The notes under the pieces were generated by a model that worked only from the letters and a program-made list of their open reading frames with translations, had not been told where the DNA came from and searched no databases. From positions 14,280,837 to 14,344,836 of the forward strand of contig NC_060955.1 in NCBI RefSeq assembly GCF_910589235.1: 64,000 nucleotides of DNA, in the 5' to 3' direction. Of the stretch, positions 51,119 to 63,000 are shown piece after piece (within the stretch, counting starts at the first letter, position 1; each line of letters starts with the position of its first letter). Origin of the DNA: Vespa crabro (lineage: Eukaryota > Arthropoda > Insecta > Hymenoptera > Vespidae). The position numbers and the translations under genes were made by a program.

Positions 51119-52297
51119 AAAACGCGACTATCGACTTTTCCTTGAAAAGTTGTTCGTACGCCCACGTCATAGCATGTTGCATGTGCAACAGTTGTGTTAC
51201 ATTTCTAAGTCATTTTTGCATGTATAAAGGAAAAGAAGAAACTTGGTCAAGCTAGGACATTTTCTTTAAAATATTAATAATACAGATATCGAATTAGATA
51301 TGAGTTAATTTTATCTTGCCAACTAGGAGTTTTGCGAACTCGAACATAGTTTTTTTACAAACAGTATCGACCGCGAAACACGTTTCTTATCGTCCTTCCT
51401 AAATAAAAAGAAAGAAGTATTTTTTTTCTTTAGAATATCTTAATAAGTTGACAACTATAGCGGGTTACCAATGATCAATACTCGAAAATAATTTATAAAA
51501 TATTTTTATAATTATTTATAAAATCATAAACGTACGTTAAATGAAATGAAAATAAGTATAAAATAAATATAACAGTTCTCTTTTATAAGAAATGGCGATA
51601 GCCATATTAAAATAGATATAATCGATTTATATAAAATATTGCTGAAATGTCAATGTATTAAACATAAATTAATCTTGAAAACTAGATTAAATTTATCCAA
51701 ATACGCAAATGGGACAATATGTCAAACGACTTTCCACATCCGTTTGCGATAAAATGTTTGTTATCAAAGTCTTTCTACCATAAGATATCATATGGGTAAC
51801 TAGAAAAAGATTTATAAAGGGCATGTGAAACACTTACAAGCATCCGAAAATTTGAGCGTTGATCATTTGACTCTCCTAGAAATTGCCTTCTTTGCGGAAA
51901 AATAAGAGATAGTATGAATTTCCTTTTCGTATTCACAACTTGAGAAACTACCATAAGAGTAAAATAAACAAGAAGGAAAGGCCTGTTATGCGTATGTGTG
52001 TCTACGAGAAAAGAAAAAGAGAACCGATCGTAACCTTGAACTAATTTGTTGAAAAGCTAAGAGCAGAATTAGTTCCAGGAGCAGAATCGCTTTGTCCCTC
52101 CGTACAGTTCATCATTGTACGCACCACTGCGATATAAAAGCGCACTGAGGGTGAGAATGAAGGGAAAGAGAAGTCGTGAATAATAGAAAGAGTGAGGGGA
52201 AATGGAAAAAGTAAGAGAGAAGGGAAAGAATAAAACGTTGGTCTAAGCGCACTATCAGTCAGCCTTAATCAGCTTACAAGTGGATATTTTCCATATA

Positions 52298-52730
52298 TAT
52301 AATAAGACTATATTGTCAGTTAGATCAAGAAAAAGCCGAAAACATCATGGTATATTCTCTTTGTCTAGCAGAGGACTTTATTCGTTATACGCATGTGCGA
52401 CAATTCTCTTAATAAAAAAAAATGGAGATGTAAATTCATGTACTAGAATACACTATTTGGAGGTTAAAGCAGTTAGAAATTTATTAATTTAATATATTCT
52501 TGAAAATTTAATACAATTTTCCTATTCAATATATTAAAATATATTATAATTTTTTTACAATTTAATTATATATTGTATCTTACTCTTGTGTGCCTATAAT
52601 AATTGTATAATTCAGTTTTATATTTAATCACCTGCATACAACACCTTACGTACAAAAAACAAAATAATTTTCTCTGTCTCATTTTATCGGTGATTCTTTC
52701 ACTTATAGAAACTGACAATATAGTTTTACT
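52298..52730 (+). repeat. Dispersed ~430-bp repeat, copy 2
   Basis: Diverged partner of 43,256-43,670 in the same orientation. Together the two copies bracket the eIF2B epsilon-rabphilin pair. Confidence 0.7.
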
Positions 52731-53917
52731 ACATATATATTTTCTACTTTGCAGAGATTATCTTGTCAGGTTCCTAAACTTCAGCATAGAAGACAGATGG
52801 CATTTTGATACATCAGTATATAACACTTTCTTATAAGTTTTTTTATATGAAAAATGTATAACTGTGTACACATTATTTAAACTTTTATTTTTGATGGTTA
52901 TTTCCCAGCATCTTTTATTTCAAAAAGAACTTATCTACATTTATTGACTATTATTGTAAAATTCTTACTTCAAATAGATTTTTCTTTCAGCAAAAACAAT
53001 TGTAAAACATTATATTGGATATTTTGTATGTAGTTTTAACATTTTACACACGAATAAACATAAGGTAACTGCTCAAATAGATTTCCCATCAATATTAGAT
53101 TAGATTTTATATGAAATAAAAATCATTAGAAAGATAAAAAATAATCGGCTCCAAGGTATATGTATCTTGATACTAATAAAATCCTAGATGTAAAAGATTG
53201 TAGTACGTTTCGAGTTCAGGACAAAAGAAAAGAAAAAAGATTAATACTAGATAAGACTCAACGAATCGCGTCGATTTCATTGGTTTTGATTTATTTTTTA
53301 TTTTTAAATAACTTGTGACGGATCTTTGAATTTTTCTTCATTGTCAGTTTGTATTACGTTTATAAATAAGCAAGTTTAAAAATGTATCATATAATAAACA
53401 ATTTTAATTATCAAATATAAAGTAATTTTCAACAAATTCTTTTATTTTATTTTTGTCCTATCATACGAAAAACTTTCTTTTACGATTACATTTTACAGGA
53501 TATTTATAGAATGACAAAAATATAACACTAAAGTCAGGGAGAAATATTTAACCATCATTTTCCTCATTGTCATCTCGCTGCATGGGAAATAGTAAACAAG
53601 GATTTTCTATGAATAAATCAAAACAGTGTTTTTATATTTTAATCTATTTTAAATTCGACAAATTCTAAACCGATAAAGAAACAGTATTTAAAAAGACCAA
53701 AAAAATGGCCCTAACAACATATAAATTGCAATATTCGTACAATTTACTTATTAAATAATAAAATATTATCTTAACAAAAAATGAACAAAATAACGTACAC
53801 ATATATGCCTTACAAAATAAATTTTACAATATATATACAATAGTTCGATGAACGTATAAATACCATACATATTAATAATGTATGCGTAATATATGCATAG
53901 GAAAATTGTGGTAATTT

Positions 53918-55729
53918 CTATTTTACAAGATATCTATCTACATAATGTAATGTTTCAAATGCAACTTCTACCATTATTAGAACTATGATCATCCACTCTA
54001 AACGAATGTGATGTCGATCGCTCAAATGACTTGAAAGAATTGCGACAAGCTCCACACAATGATTTAGCTTTTCATTCATCACCTATACAAATACATAAAT
54101 TAGCTTGAAGTGAAATAGTCAAATGATCATGATGTAAATTGAAGAGATGGTTCGTCATCTATATCTCACCTTTGTACGCTTTGCTATATTAAAGTATCCA
54201 TATATTTGTTGATATAAGTTTTCTAGATCATCTCGTTCCCAATAAAAATCAGGTGTATCCAATAAATCCGAACTTAGATTAATTAAATGCCTTAATGCAA
54301 ATAATTCACCCTGTTTCCTAAGGACCTCACGTTGCGACATTCGCAATTTTTTACCAGTTCTTAAATCTTCCGTTACAAATTCTACTGTATTTATATAATG
54401 ACTTAATGATGTCTCCCAGATTCCGAGTTTTACAGACTGCGCTATTGCATTGGAAAATGTATATTTTTCTAAGTTTGTAGCATCCCGTGTAAGTATTATA
54501 TTTCCATCCTTGATATGACATTTCTTTCTACAAAATTGATAAAATTATATATTAATGTAACTTTAAGTTTATATCTAATTTTTCACCAACAAATATTAGG
54601 ATTTGATAATTTACTTACCCACTCTCTGTATACGTATAAGTCATTAATTCGCTTTCAGCATGAATTAATTCTAATGTATAACTATTTTCTTCATAAAATT
54701 TTAAAAATTGTAATATGTTCCCACTTTCCAGATCAGAAACATTCCACATAACAACTGTACCTTCTCGGAAAAAATATAATTCTCTTGGTTCGTGTCCTAT
54801 TTCATATTTTGCTATTGCATGAATAACATCTGGTAGAGCTGTAAACAAAATTTAAATAATACTTGACATTTATTATACTATTGGTTTATGCAAATGTTTT
54901 ATTTACAAAGTATTTTTATTAAATAAATCTAATGTAATAATGATGAAAATATATATTTTGTCATACATACGTTCGTAGATACATAGATACATATATTTTA
55001 TTTTCATTTTTATATATTAAATTATGTATATATATATATATTTTTGTTTGCATTATGTATGATGATTCTAAAATTTTATACAAATCCTTACGTATTTTAC
55101 AAATAACTGCTAATAAAAAAACTTATTATTTCATATTTCAAAAGCACACTTAATATTATTCGTAATAGATTTTTGTGATAATGTAGAAAATTTGTAAAAA
55201 TAATATATATTGATTAACATTATTTTGGTAGTTAATCATTACTTATGTTCTATTATTTGTAGAAAATAATACTTCTCAAAAGTATACTAATCTATTAACA
55301 AAGGACTGTCACATGCACCTAAACCAGTTGCTACTCCACCTTCATTGGCAATAGCTAACTTTGTTCTTAACATATGACCAGCCTTTTTATTAACATATAT
55401 ATTTTTATCATCAGCGATAATAACACCAAAAATTCCCAGTTCTGAAACTAATTCTTTTGGCTCTAAATAATTATGGCTTTCTGGTCTAATCATATAATTT
55501 AAATGAATTGGTGGAATAATTTTATCCATAAGAATCCAAGCTGCACGTTCTTGTTTATCTTTAATATATAACAAGAACTTTCTTATATCTGTTCCATACA
55601 CGTTGTTACATCCACCTTCTCTTTGTGGTTTTAATACGAATTGTTCAGGATTTTGAATACCCATTTCTATAGCTATATCTCCATGTTCATCAAAATCAAG
55701 AGCATACAAACCTAAGAAATGAAAGAAAA

Positions 55730-55797
<68 letters not shown>

Positions 55798-57455
55798 ATT
55801 TATAAAATAACCATATTCTAAGAATATATATGACAATGTCTATATACATTATATTCAGTGATATATTACACTTACCTGCAAATAAAAATATATTACAAAT
55901 GTTTATAATTATACTTACCAGTGAATATTTCTTTAATATTTGTTACATTTTTTTCATCTTTTAAAAATCTTGCAACAATTCCAGGTTTTGCAAGAGCTTG
56001 TTGAACTTTTTTAGTTCCTGATAAATGATATTGTATAGATGGACACTTAATTGCTGAAGATCTTTCTATTAATAATCTAATATCCCATTCTTTTTCTGTA
56101 TGGTATTGCCCAGGTTCATAACCACATCTATAGTAAACTACCGATACAATATAATCTTCCACTATTAATTCCTTATTAGTCCCCAATTTGGAAATAGTAA
56201 TCATATCAGTCAGAGTACGGCGAATTACTTTTATATTAGGATTTTGCTTTCTTATTTCAAATTCATGAAAACGTTGATCACAAATATTATAAGAAACATC
56301 TTCAACTATAAATAAAATAATAGCTCTGAAAACAATTTTATGCTTTTTATAAAAAAATATTTTACAAAATATAATATAAAATGTCTACTTGATAATAGAC
56401 GCACTGTGAATTTCCATATAACTTCCATGCTTCAATCATAGCTGCGCATAACTCTTCTAATGTATTATTTTCAGGAAGATTACTTAACTGATCTTTATAT
56501 CCAAGTTCTTGTAATACAAATCTGTGTAACTGCGTGGATATTGGACCTAACCATCCAAATCCAGAAGCAATTGTATTTATCTCAACTTGCTTCCAACAAC
56601 AATAAGGTATATGTTTCTTACATTCATTTTCTTCTGCACAACTAGTATCTAACATTAAATCTGATCGAAGTAAACCCAAAGAAATTTTCTGTGTAAATCC
56701 TTCATTATAGACAGTTTCATATATATCAAAAAGTTTTTTAGTAAAATTATCAACCTTTATTGTTTCTTGTAAAGTTTCTTTTAAAAAATTATAATCGTGT
56801 GCTACTTTATGTATAAGAACATTTAATATAGTTTGAATACCACAAGCATTTTTAAATTCTTTTCTAGGAAACGGCGATGGTAAAAGAACAAATGGTGCAA
56901 ACTGTAACATATTTCTATTAAAATTTGTTTTTGATCTCATACACATTCCATGCATAAGTGCCCAATCAATTGCTTTCTCTACCAAGTCTTGCTGTTCCTT
57001 TTTCACAGAAGGTAACAAAAACGGAATATCTATGCATGATATTTTATCATCACTCATTTTTAAAACAGATTGAATACTACAATCTTTCACTAAACTGTTA
57101 CAGAACAATAGTAATCGTTACCATTGTAAAAACAATGTAATACAGGTCATTTTCACTTCTATATTTTCACTATTTTTTAATTAAGAATAAATTTTAATTT
57201 CTCTTTTTTATATCTTCTTTTTTATAATTCGAATACACACACACATATGCACAAGACGCACGCGCGCACACTCTTTTTTTTAATTTTATAATAATAAATC
57301 CATAACATATGTCTTTGTAAAAACTATTTTTAAATAATTTTTAAATTATGTGCATAAACCAATATTAAATTATCATGGAATTGATATAAATAAAATAAAT
57401 AAACAATCACAATATTGAACAAGATAACGTGATCGACTTATGACATCAGATTATG

Positions 57456-57515
<60 letters not shown>

Positions 57516-58787
57516 TAAGAGGGAGAGGAGAGAGAGGGAGAAGGAAGAGAAACAATTTATAATTTATATGCTATCTGCACGCAGCTATTTTATCTGGCAG
57601 TATTTAAAAACGAAAGACAACCTAATATTTATTTTCTTGATAAATTTTTTATTGTTTCACATAAAAGAATTCGAAAGATAAAAAACATATTTAAGAGGAT
57701 ATATATTATGATATTATATATATACGTACGATTTATAACATATACGAAAGAAACAAATAAAATAATGATTCAAGATGATTTATAACTATCTTTAAGTTCT
57801 TAACGTGCGATCTATATTTCTTATCACTTTCAAGTATTTTTTCAAAATAATAGTACTATATCATCGATTTATTTCTCGGTTAATATAAAATGAAAAAAAT
57901 TTCAACACTCATTGGATAAGATTAATCACGTGAATTTCGCTGTTTGTCCAATAAAAATTTGTCCATACAAAATTTACGATAATAAATCTTAAATCTATGT
58001 AAATTTGTTTCAAAACATTTAAATGCTTCTTATAAATTTATATATTTTTCATTTTTTAATAATTTTTCATTATATTTAATTCGTTACTTGGGGAACAGGA
58101 AAGAACATGTAAATTTATTAAATATTGTAAGAAACAGTAATTATGTATATCATGCACATCTCAAATTTAAGTTTTTCTTAAAATAGATTAAATGTTAAAC
58201 TAAATCTTACTAGAACATTGCATTTATTACTTACGATTTGTAGATATACAAATTTTATGAGGTATATATAGCTGCTGATTCAAAAGTCCAATTTCTAAGC
58301 CTTCCAAATTATACTGTTCTGCTGTAGCCATTGCTTTTATAATCCAAACCTAATAGAGAAAATACAAATACTTTATAATAATGGTATAGTTTAGTCATTA
58401 AAAATATCTATTACATTAAAATTAAAACTTTATGTTGTCAAGTAATTTTCTTAAATAAAAATAAATTTTACTTACTCCAGGAATTAAAGATGTCTCTTCC
58501 CTTACAACAGACTTGTGTTTCCGTATAGGTCTTTTTTTTAACTGAAGTGTAGAAATATTCTCTTGAATTCCTTTCTTATTAGTTACAATAACATTTTTAA
58601 GAAGTTGAGCCTTATTATAAAAAGTTCTATGAGAAATGCATATATTCATATTTACAGAATAATTTATCGGAATTGTAATCTTCTCGTGGAAGAACATAAA
58701 TACATTTTCGACCTTGCGATAAATAGCAAAATTTATGTTCTGTCTATATGGTGTCAGCACTAATCGATGTAATATTGCGCAACTCAT
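53918..58787 (-). CDS. RMND1: RMND1 homologue (mitochondrial inner-membrane DUF155 protein)
   Basis: The family supports mitochondrial ribosome assembly and translation. Five exons join in phase: 58787-58476, 58349-58235, 54838-54619, 54527-54170 and 54082-53918 (stop 53,918-53,920), giving 389 residues. Exon 1 supplies a basic, Ser-poor N-terminus suited to mitochondrial targeting. The DUF155 domain starts in exon 2 (MATAEQYNLEGLEIGLL) and runs through YFFREGTVVMWNV, TFSNAIAQSVKLGIWE, RKQGELFALRHLINLSSD and DTPDFYWERDDLENLY. The C-terminal helix (LEWMIIVLIMVEVAFET) is a probable membrane segment, as in the family. Splice sites are canonical (GTAAGT or GTGAGA donors). Intron 2 is about 3.4 kb and contains the whole glutathione synthetase gene on the same strand. 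Confidence 0.94.
55287..57057 (-). CDS. GSS: Glutathione synthetase, nested in RMND1 intron 2
   Basis: A cytosolic ATP-dependent ligase joining gamma-glutamylcysteine and glycine, the last step of glutathione synthesis. Three exons: 57057-56405 (donor GTGCGT), 56325-55919 and 55711-55287 (stop 55,287-55,289), giving 494 residues, near the usual ~475. I chose the start MSDDKISC at 57,057; an in-frame ATG at 57,108 would add 17 residues. Exon 1 ends in phase 2, and only the GTGCGT donor keeps the frame into AIILFIVEDVSYNICDQRF. Family landmarks are FGWLGPISTQLHRFVL, IKVIRRTLTDM, SSAIKCPSIQYHLSGTKKVQ, the ATP-binding glycine-rich loop KPQREGGCNNVYG, SELGIFGV, and the C-terminal NEGGVATG lid segment. 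Intron 2 holds a TA run (55,732-55,795). All expected regions are present, so the gene looks functional. Confidence 0.96.
55732..55795. repeat. (TA)n microsatellite in a GSS intron
   Basis: About 32 TA units, directly upstream of the exon 3 acceptor. Confidence 0.95.
57058..58234. other. RMND1 intron upstream of GSS; likely GSS promoter region
   Basis: No coding sequence. Contains a CA run at about 57,230-57,250 and (GA)n at 57,461-57,545. A glutathione synthetase promoter must lie here if the gene has its own, but no clear core element is visible. Confidence 0.5.
57461..57545. repeat. (GA)n microsatellite
   Basis: GA dinucleotide run with minor interruptions, about 400 bp upstream of the GSS start. 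Confidence 0.95.
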
Positions 58788-60075
58788 TCTTTTTTCTTTT
58801 ATACTTTTTTATTCATCAAAGAAAGAAATTTATAAAGAAGGAAAATCAAATTGTCTAAATATTAATTTAATAAAGGCGCTTATTTGGTTTATTTGTACGT
58901 TATATGTATAGTCCGTTCTTATCAAAAAAGTTTTTATTATAATGTTCACTAAAGTATTTACTATAATATTGAACAATACATAAAGTGCGAACGTCATAAC
59001 AATCACAATAAATCGTTAACACTCATTTCTTTAAATTCACCGCTTCATTAAAGACATACTAGGTTATGTATGAGAAAGGATAAAGTGGACAAGAATGGAT
59101 GGAAGATTATAAAAATGGCTAACGATCGAACACAATGCTGTCTGTTGGTAAGAGATAATAAACTTATATTTTCAAATGCCGCATTGAATTTTACAAATTT
59201 CTTCGAAAATCATCAAATTACTATATTCACGGACAAGTACTTTTTTACACAACTGTTTTTATGGTAATAAAATATACAACTGATTAATGGTAATCGAGTA
59301 ATGGTAATGTCAAGTCGTGATATCAACAATCTTTATTTCATCTACAGAAAAATACTTCAAAAATTATTAAAAATTGTTTTACTTAAGTTCACTTGCCATG
59401 TTCGTAAACTACACATAATTAAAAAATTACTGAAGTAAAAGCGACAAAGGCTACTTACTAAGGTTGTTCATTAGGGCTGTTCACTATCTTATGCATTTGC
59501 AAGGGTTTACCTTAAAAATTATCTTGATCTCTATTCTGATTCAATTTTTATTTGAAAGATAAATAAAGACACTTGATTACTTTTGCAAATTTAAAAAAAT
59601 GGCATTGTTTCGTAAAAATCTTGTTTAAAAGAAAACTAATTTTTGCGTAAAATTTTTTCGCGAAAGGAAATTTTTTCTGAAAATATCAAAAACTTGTCAG
59701 TAATTACCTTCAGACAAATTAATATTGTAAATTATTACAATGCACCATATGGATTTATCATATAACTATGTTATATTCTAGAAAAACAAATAAACTCTAT
59801 AGATTATATAAAAAATTAGAAGATTTAGATATATATCAATGATTATTGTTCAGTGTAACGCAACTTTTAATCTCGCGTGACTAACTATTAATAGTTTTTC
59901 TAGTTACTTTGTAGTTTTTTTGAAGATAACAATTATGTTTCTTAACTACTTTTGCGCGTTCCTTCTTTTAGGCTATTTTAAGAAATATATCCTTACATTT
60001 TTTGTTATGTTTAATACAAAACGTGTTTAAAGCTGTTCATTAACCCTGGTTTTTTAATGGATTAAGCCATCAATC
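58788..60075. other. Intergenic DNA upstream of RMND1
   Basis: Includes a short plus-strand frame (59,070-59,267). Its in-frame MANDRTQCCLL at 59,115 is followed by a GTAAGA donor-like site, so it could be a first exon transcribed away from RMND1. No family match, and no further exon before the duplication starts at 60,076. Confidence 0.35.
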
Positions 60076-63000
60076 AGAACAGGCGTAATGCTTGGTCGAT
60101 TGTAATAAACAGTTTCATTTTAAAGACGAAGGTTTAATCTACGAGACCCTTTCGGCGAATTTTTGAAACAGCTTTATTTTCTTTGAAAAAAAATAGTGTA
60201 AAATGGTATTTTTTCGAGAATAGTTTATGCACAAATAAAAAGCTTTTTCAAAACTGCGCCAAAAGTGCGCCGTAAATTTAACTTTCATTTTTAAAATGAA
60301 ACCTTGCTCATCAAAATTGATCGAGAATTACTTCTGTTCTCCTTGATGGACTAACTGCTGCTTTCGATATTTTTCACGAAGAAAAAGTTTAGTATTGTGG
60401 CGCCTCTCGAAATTTGTGTCAGAAAATATGAAGCTCGTACCATCACTACTGATTTTCATATCACCCTTGAATGAGGTCAGCCATTACCTACTTGGTTGTG
60501 TGCGTAAATAGCTGATCAAATTTTTTGAAAATTTTCAAACGCAAAGAAATGGGTTTCACCATCCTCGCACGGAGAAGCTCACTCGATCATTTTAATAAGA
60601 TTTGTCCAGCATAATTTTACAGCAAAAATAAGAAAATACGTGTTCAATCGTTTATATCAAAGGATCTGAATTTCTAAAATATTGTTAAATTTTGGAAATA
60701 TTTGTAATTTCTTTTAAATTTCATAAATTAAAAAAATAGAAATTCTACAAACAATGCGTAGTACATTGGCAAACGTTTATATTCATAATTCAGGAATTCT
60801 AGATTCCAGATTGAATGATATTTCGGCAGTTTTCTTTTATTATATCGATGTAAAAGTAAATAATGAACTAATTTACTCTTTTTTCCTTATTTGATAATTT
60901 AATAAAGTGTTATTATTCAATCTCTTATATTTATTTCTTCCACTGATGGCTGACGTGAATTTCGCGGTGATCTGTGCTAGATTAGGGCACAGCAGCGGTA
61001 TAATTATGTTCGAATGCATTTTGCAAAATTTGTCGATTATTTTTTCAAAATGAATAATTAATGAACATATATATTATATATTATTTTTAATAAAGATCAA
61101 AATGTGAGTTCATTCCCATATCATTTACGAGAATTTTCTCCCAGCATTATTTTGTTATAGTTTTCTTTGTATGAGTTCACTTATATTATTACTATTATTA
61201 CTACTATTACTATAATAATAATATATTATGTAATAATATAGTAATAAAAATAGTAATAAGAAGAAACAGAAGAATATACTTATATTGTATACATCATGGC
61301 AAATATGATGACGGTAATTTATAATAACAGAAGAAGGAAAAATGTATGATTTAACGTGGTGGTTTGACGGACGAACTTTCAATGAATCTTGTCATTGATA
61401 ATTTCGATATATGACTGCTTATCGATAGATACGTTTAATACAACATATATATATCGATGACATATGAAGAAAATTACGAAACGTTTCTTTTATTTACGCC
61501 GCTATAGTTTTTCTTTCTCTTATCATCTTATGATCGTTATGCATTTGATTTCACACTGTTTTTTACACATGATCAGTCGAAGCTAATTGTCTTTACTATC
61601 ATAATATAAAATTAAATAATATCTAGATGTATATAAATAATATTTAAGTATATTTTTATTATTATTATTATTATCAGTAATAGTAGTAGTAGTATTAATA
61701 GTAATAGTAGTAGCAATAATCGAAGTAATATAGAATAGATTAATTCTACAGGGAAAACCACGCAAAAAAAACACTGTAAATTCTACTTCATAGGTAGTGT
61801 GAAAATGAACTCGTGTTTTAATTTATATTAAAATAATATAATATTACATATTCACTAATTATTTTTCAGAAAATATTCGACAAATTCTTATTTTTTGTCA
61901 CAGATTTATATACTAATTTTGATATGTGTCAATTTTATTTATTATTTGCTATGCATTTTTTGTAGAATAAATATAAACAGAAGTCGTATCTAATACGGAT
62001 CACTGCGAAACTCGCACGCTAAAAAAGATATATAAGATATATAAAAGATATACGAGAGGCTGAAAAGGGTGCGTTCACAGTCTACTATTAGTAAAGTCTA
62101 CTAAACTACTTATTCTAATTCACACGAAATCAATTGTTACGTACGCGTAAGAGGGGAATAACCAAACAAGCTTATACACCGATACGATAGACGTTAAATG
62201 GTGAGGACAGCGTTCCCAGTAAGCTTGCATTCGTAATTCATATTTTGTCCATATCATCGCTGAAGTCACACGCTTTAAACAAAAGGTAGTGAACAGTCTT
62301 AATGTCCATACGTATTCTGTTAATGAGATCAATTTTTATTTCTCTCGTTACTGTATGTGATAAGTAATAACCCAGCGTTTCTTGATATACCATACATGTA
62401 TTATTGAGAATGTATGATCTTAGCTTCGATGTGATATAATCTGTAATACCTGCATGTTTTTGTTTCATTGTTATTTCGATCGCGTTATTCATTCATTAAA
62501 CGTTTGTAACTTTTGGACCATTTAAAATTTACATCACTCGGAGTACAGACCTAAAAGTGATAGTACCTATATATATATATATTATTTGTTTTAATCGAAT
62601 ACAGAAGAAGTAATCTCGTAACGCCAATAAAGACATGTATAGATGTCAATCTTTACATGTTTATATGTTTGAAGGGATTCTCTTATCGATAAAAAATTGT
62701 TTTCTAGAATATAATACAAATATAAATAGTTACTTTTATCAAGAAATTATATATTGGTATCTCCATTGTTTCTAATCTATAAATGTATATTATTTTCTTA
62801 AACAGTATGCTATACTATTTAATGAAATAATATACATTTATAGATTCTCATTCATTATATAAAAAGTGCTAGAACATATATAAACATATCTGTAGTTATA
62901 TATGTGCGATTGACTTATCTAACAATCTTATAATTGTACTCTAATGGAATATGTATTGATTTTATGCAAGCTACCTTGAAAACTGACGATTTTATATTGT

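Larger units (their letters stand above)
49939..53917. other. Intergenic DNA between rabphilin and RMND1
   Basis: Rabphilin is transcribed out of this region. It contains (TA)n at 50,674-50,713, (GA)n at 51,045-51,115, and a dispersed repeat at 52,298-52,730. The sequence GATATAAAAGCGC at about 52,131 on the plus strand is TATA-like, but no gene follows it. No coding sequence recognised. Confidence 0.5.

Noticed and set aside
50842..51165. Minus-strand 107-codon frame with a long Ser-Leu run
   Set aside because: The run is a translation of the (GA)n microsatellite.
52125..52145. TATA-like box on the plus strand
   Set aside because: No initiator at the right distance and no plus-strand gene follows before RMND1 on the other strand.
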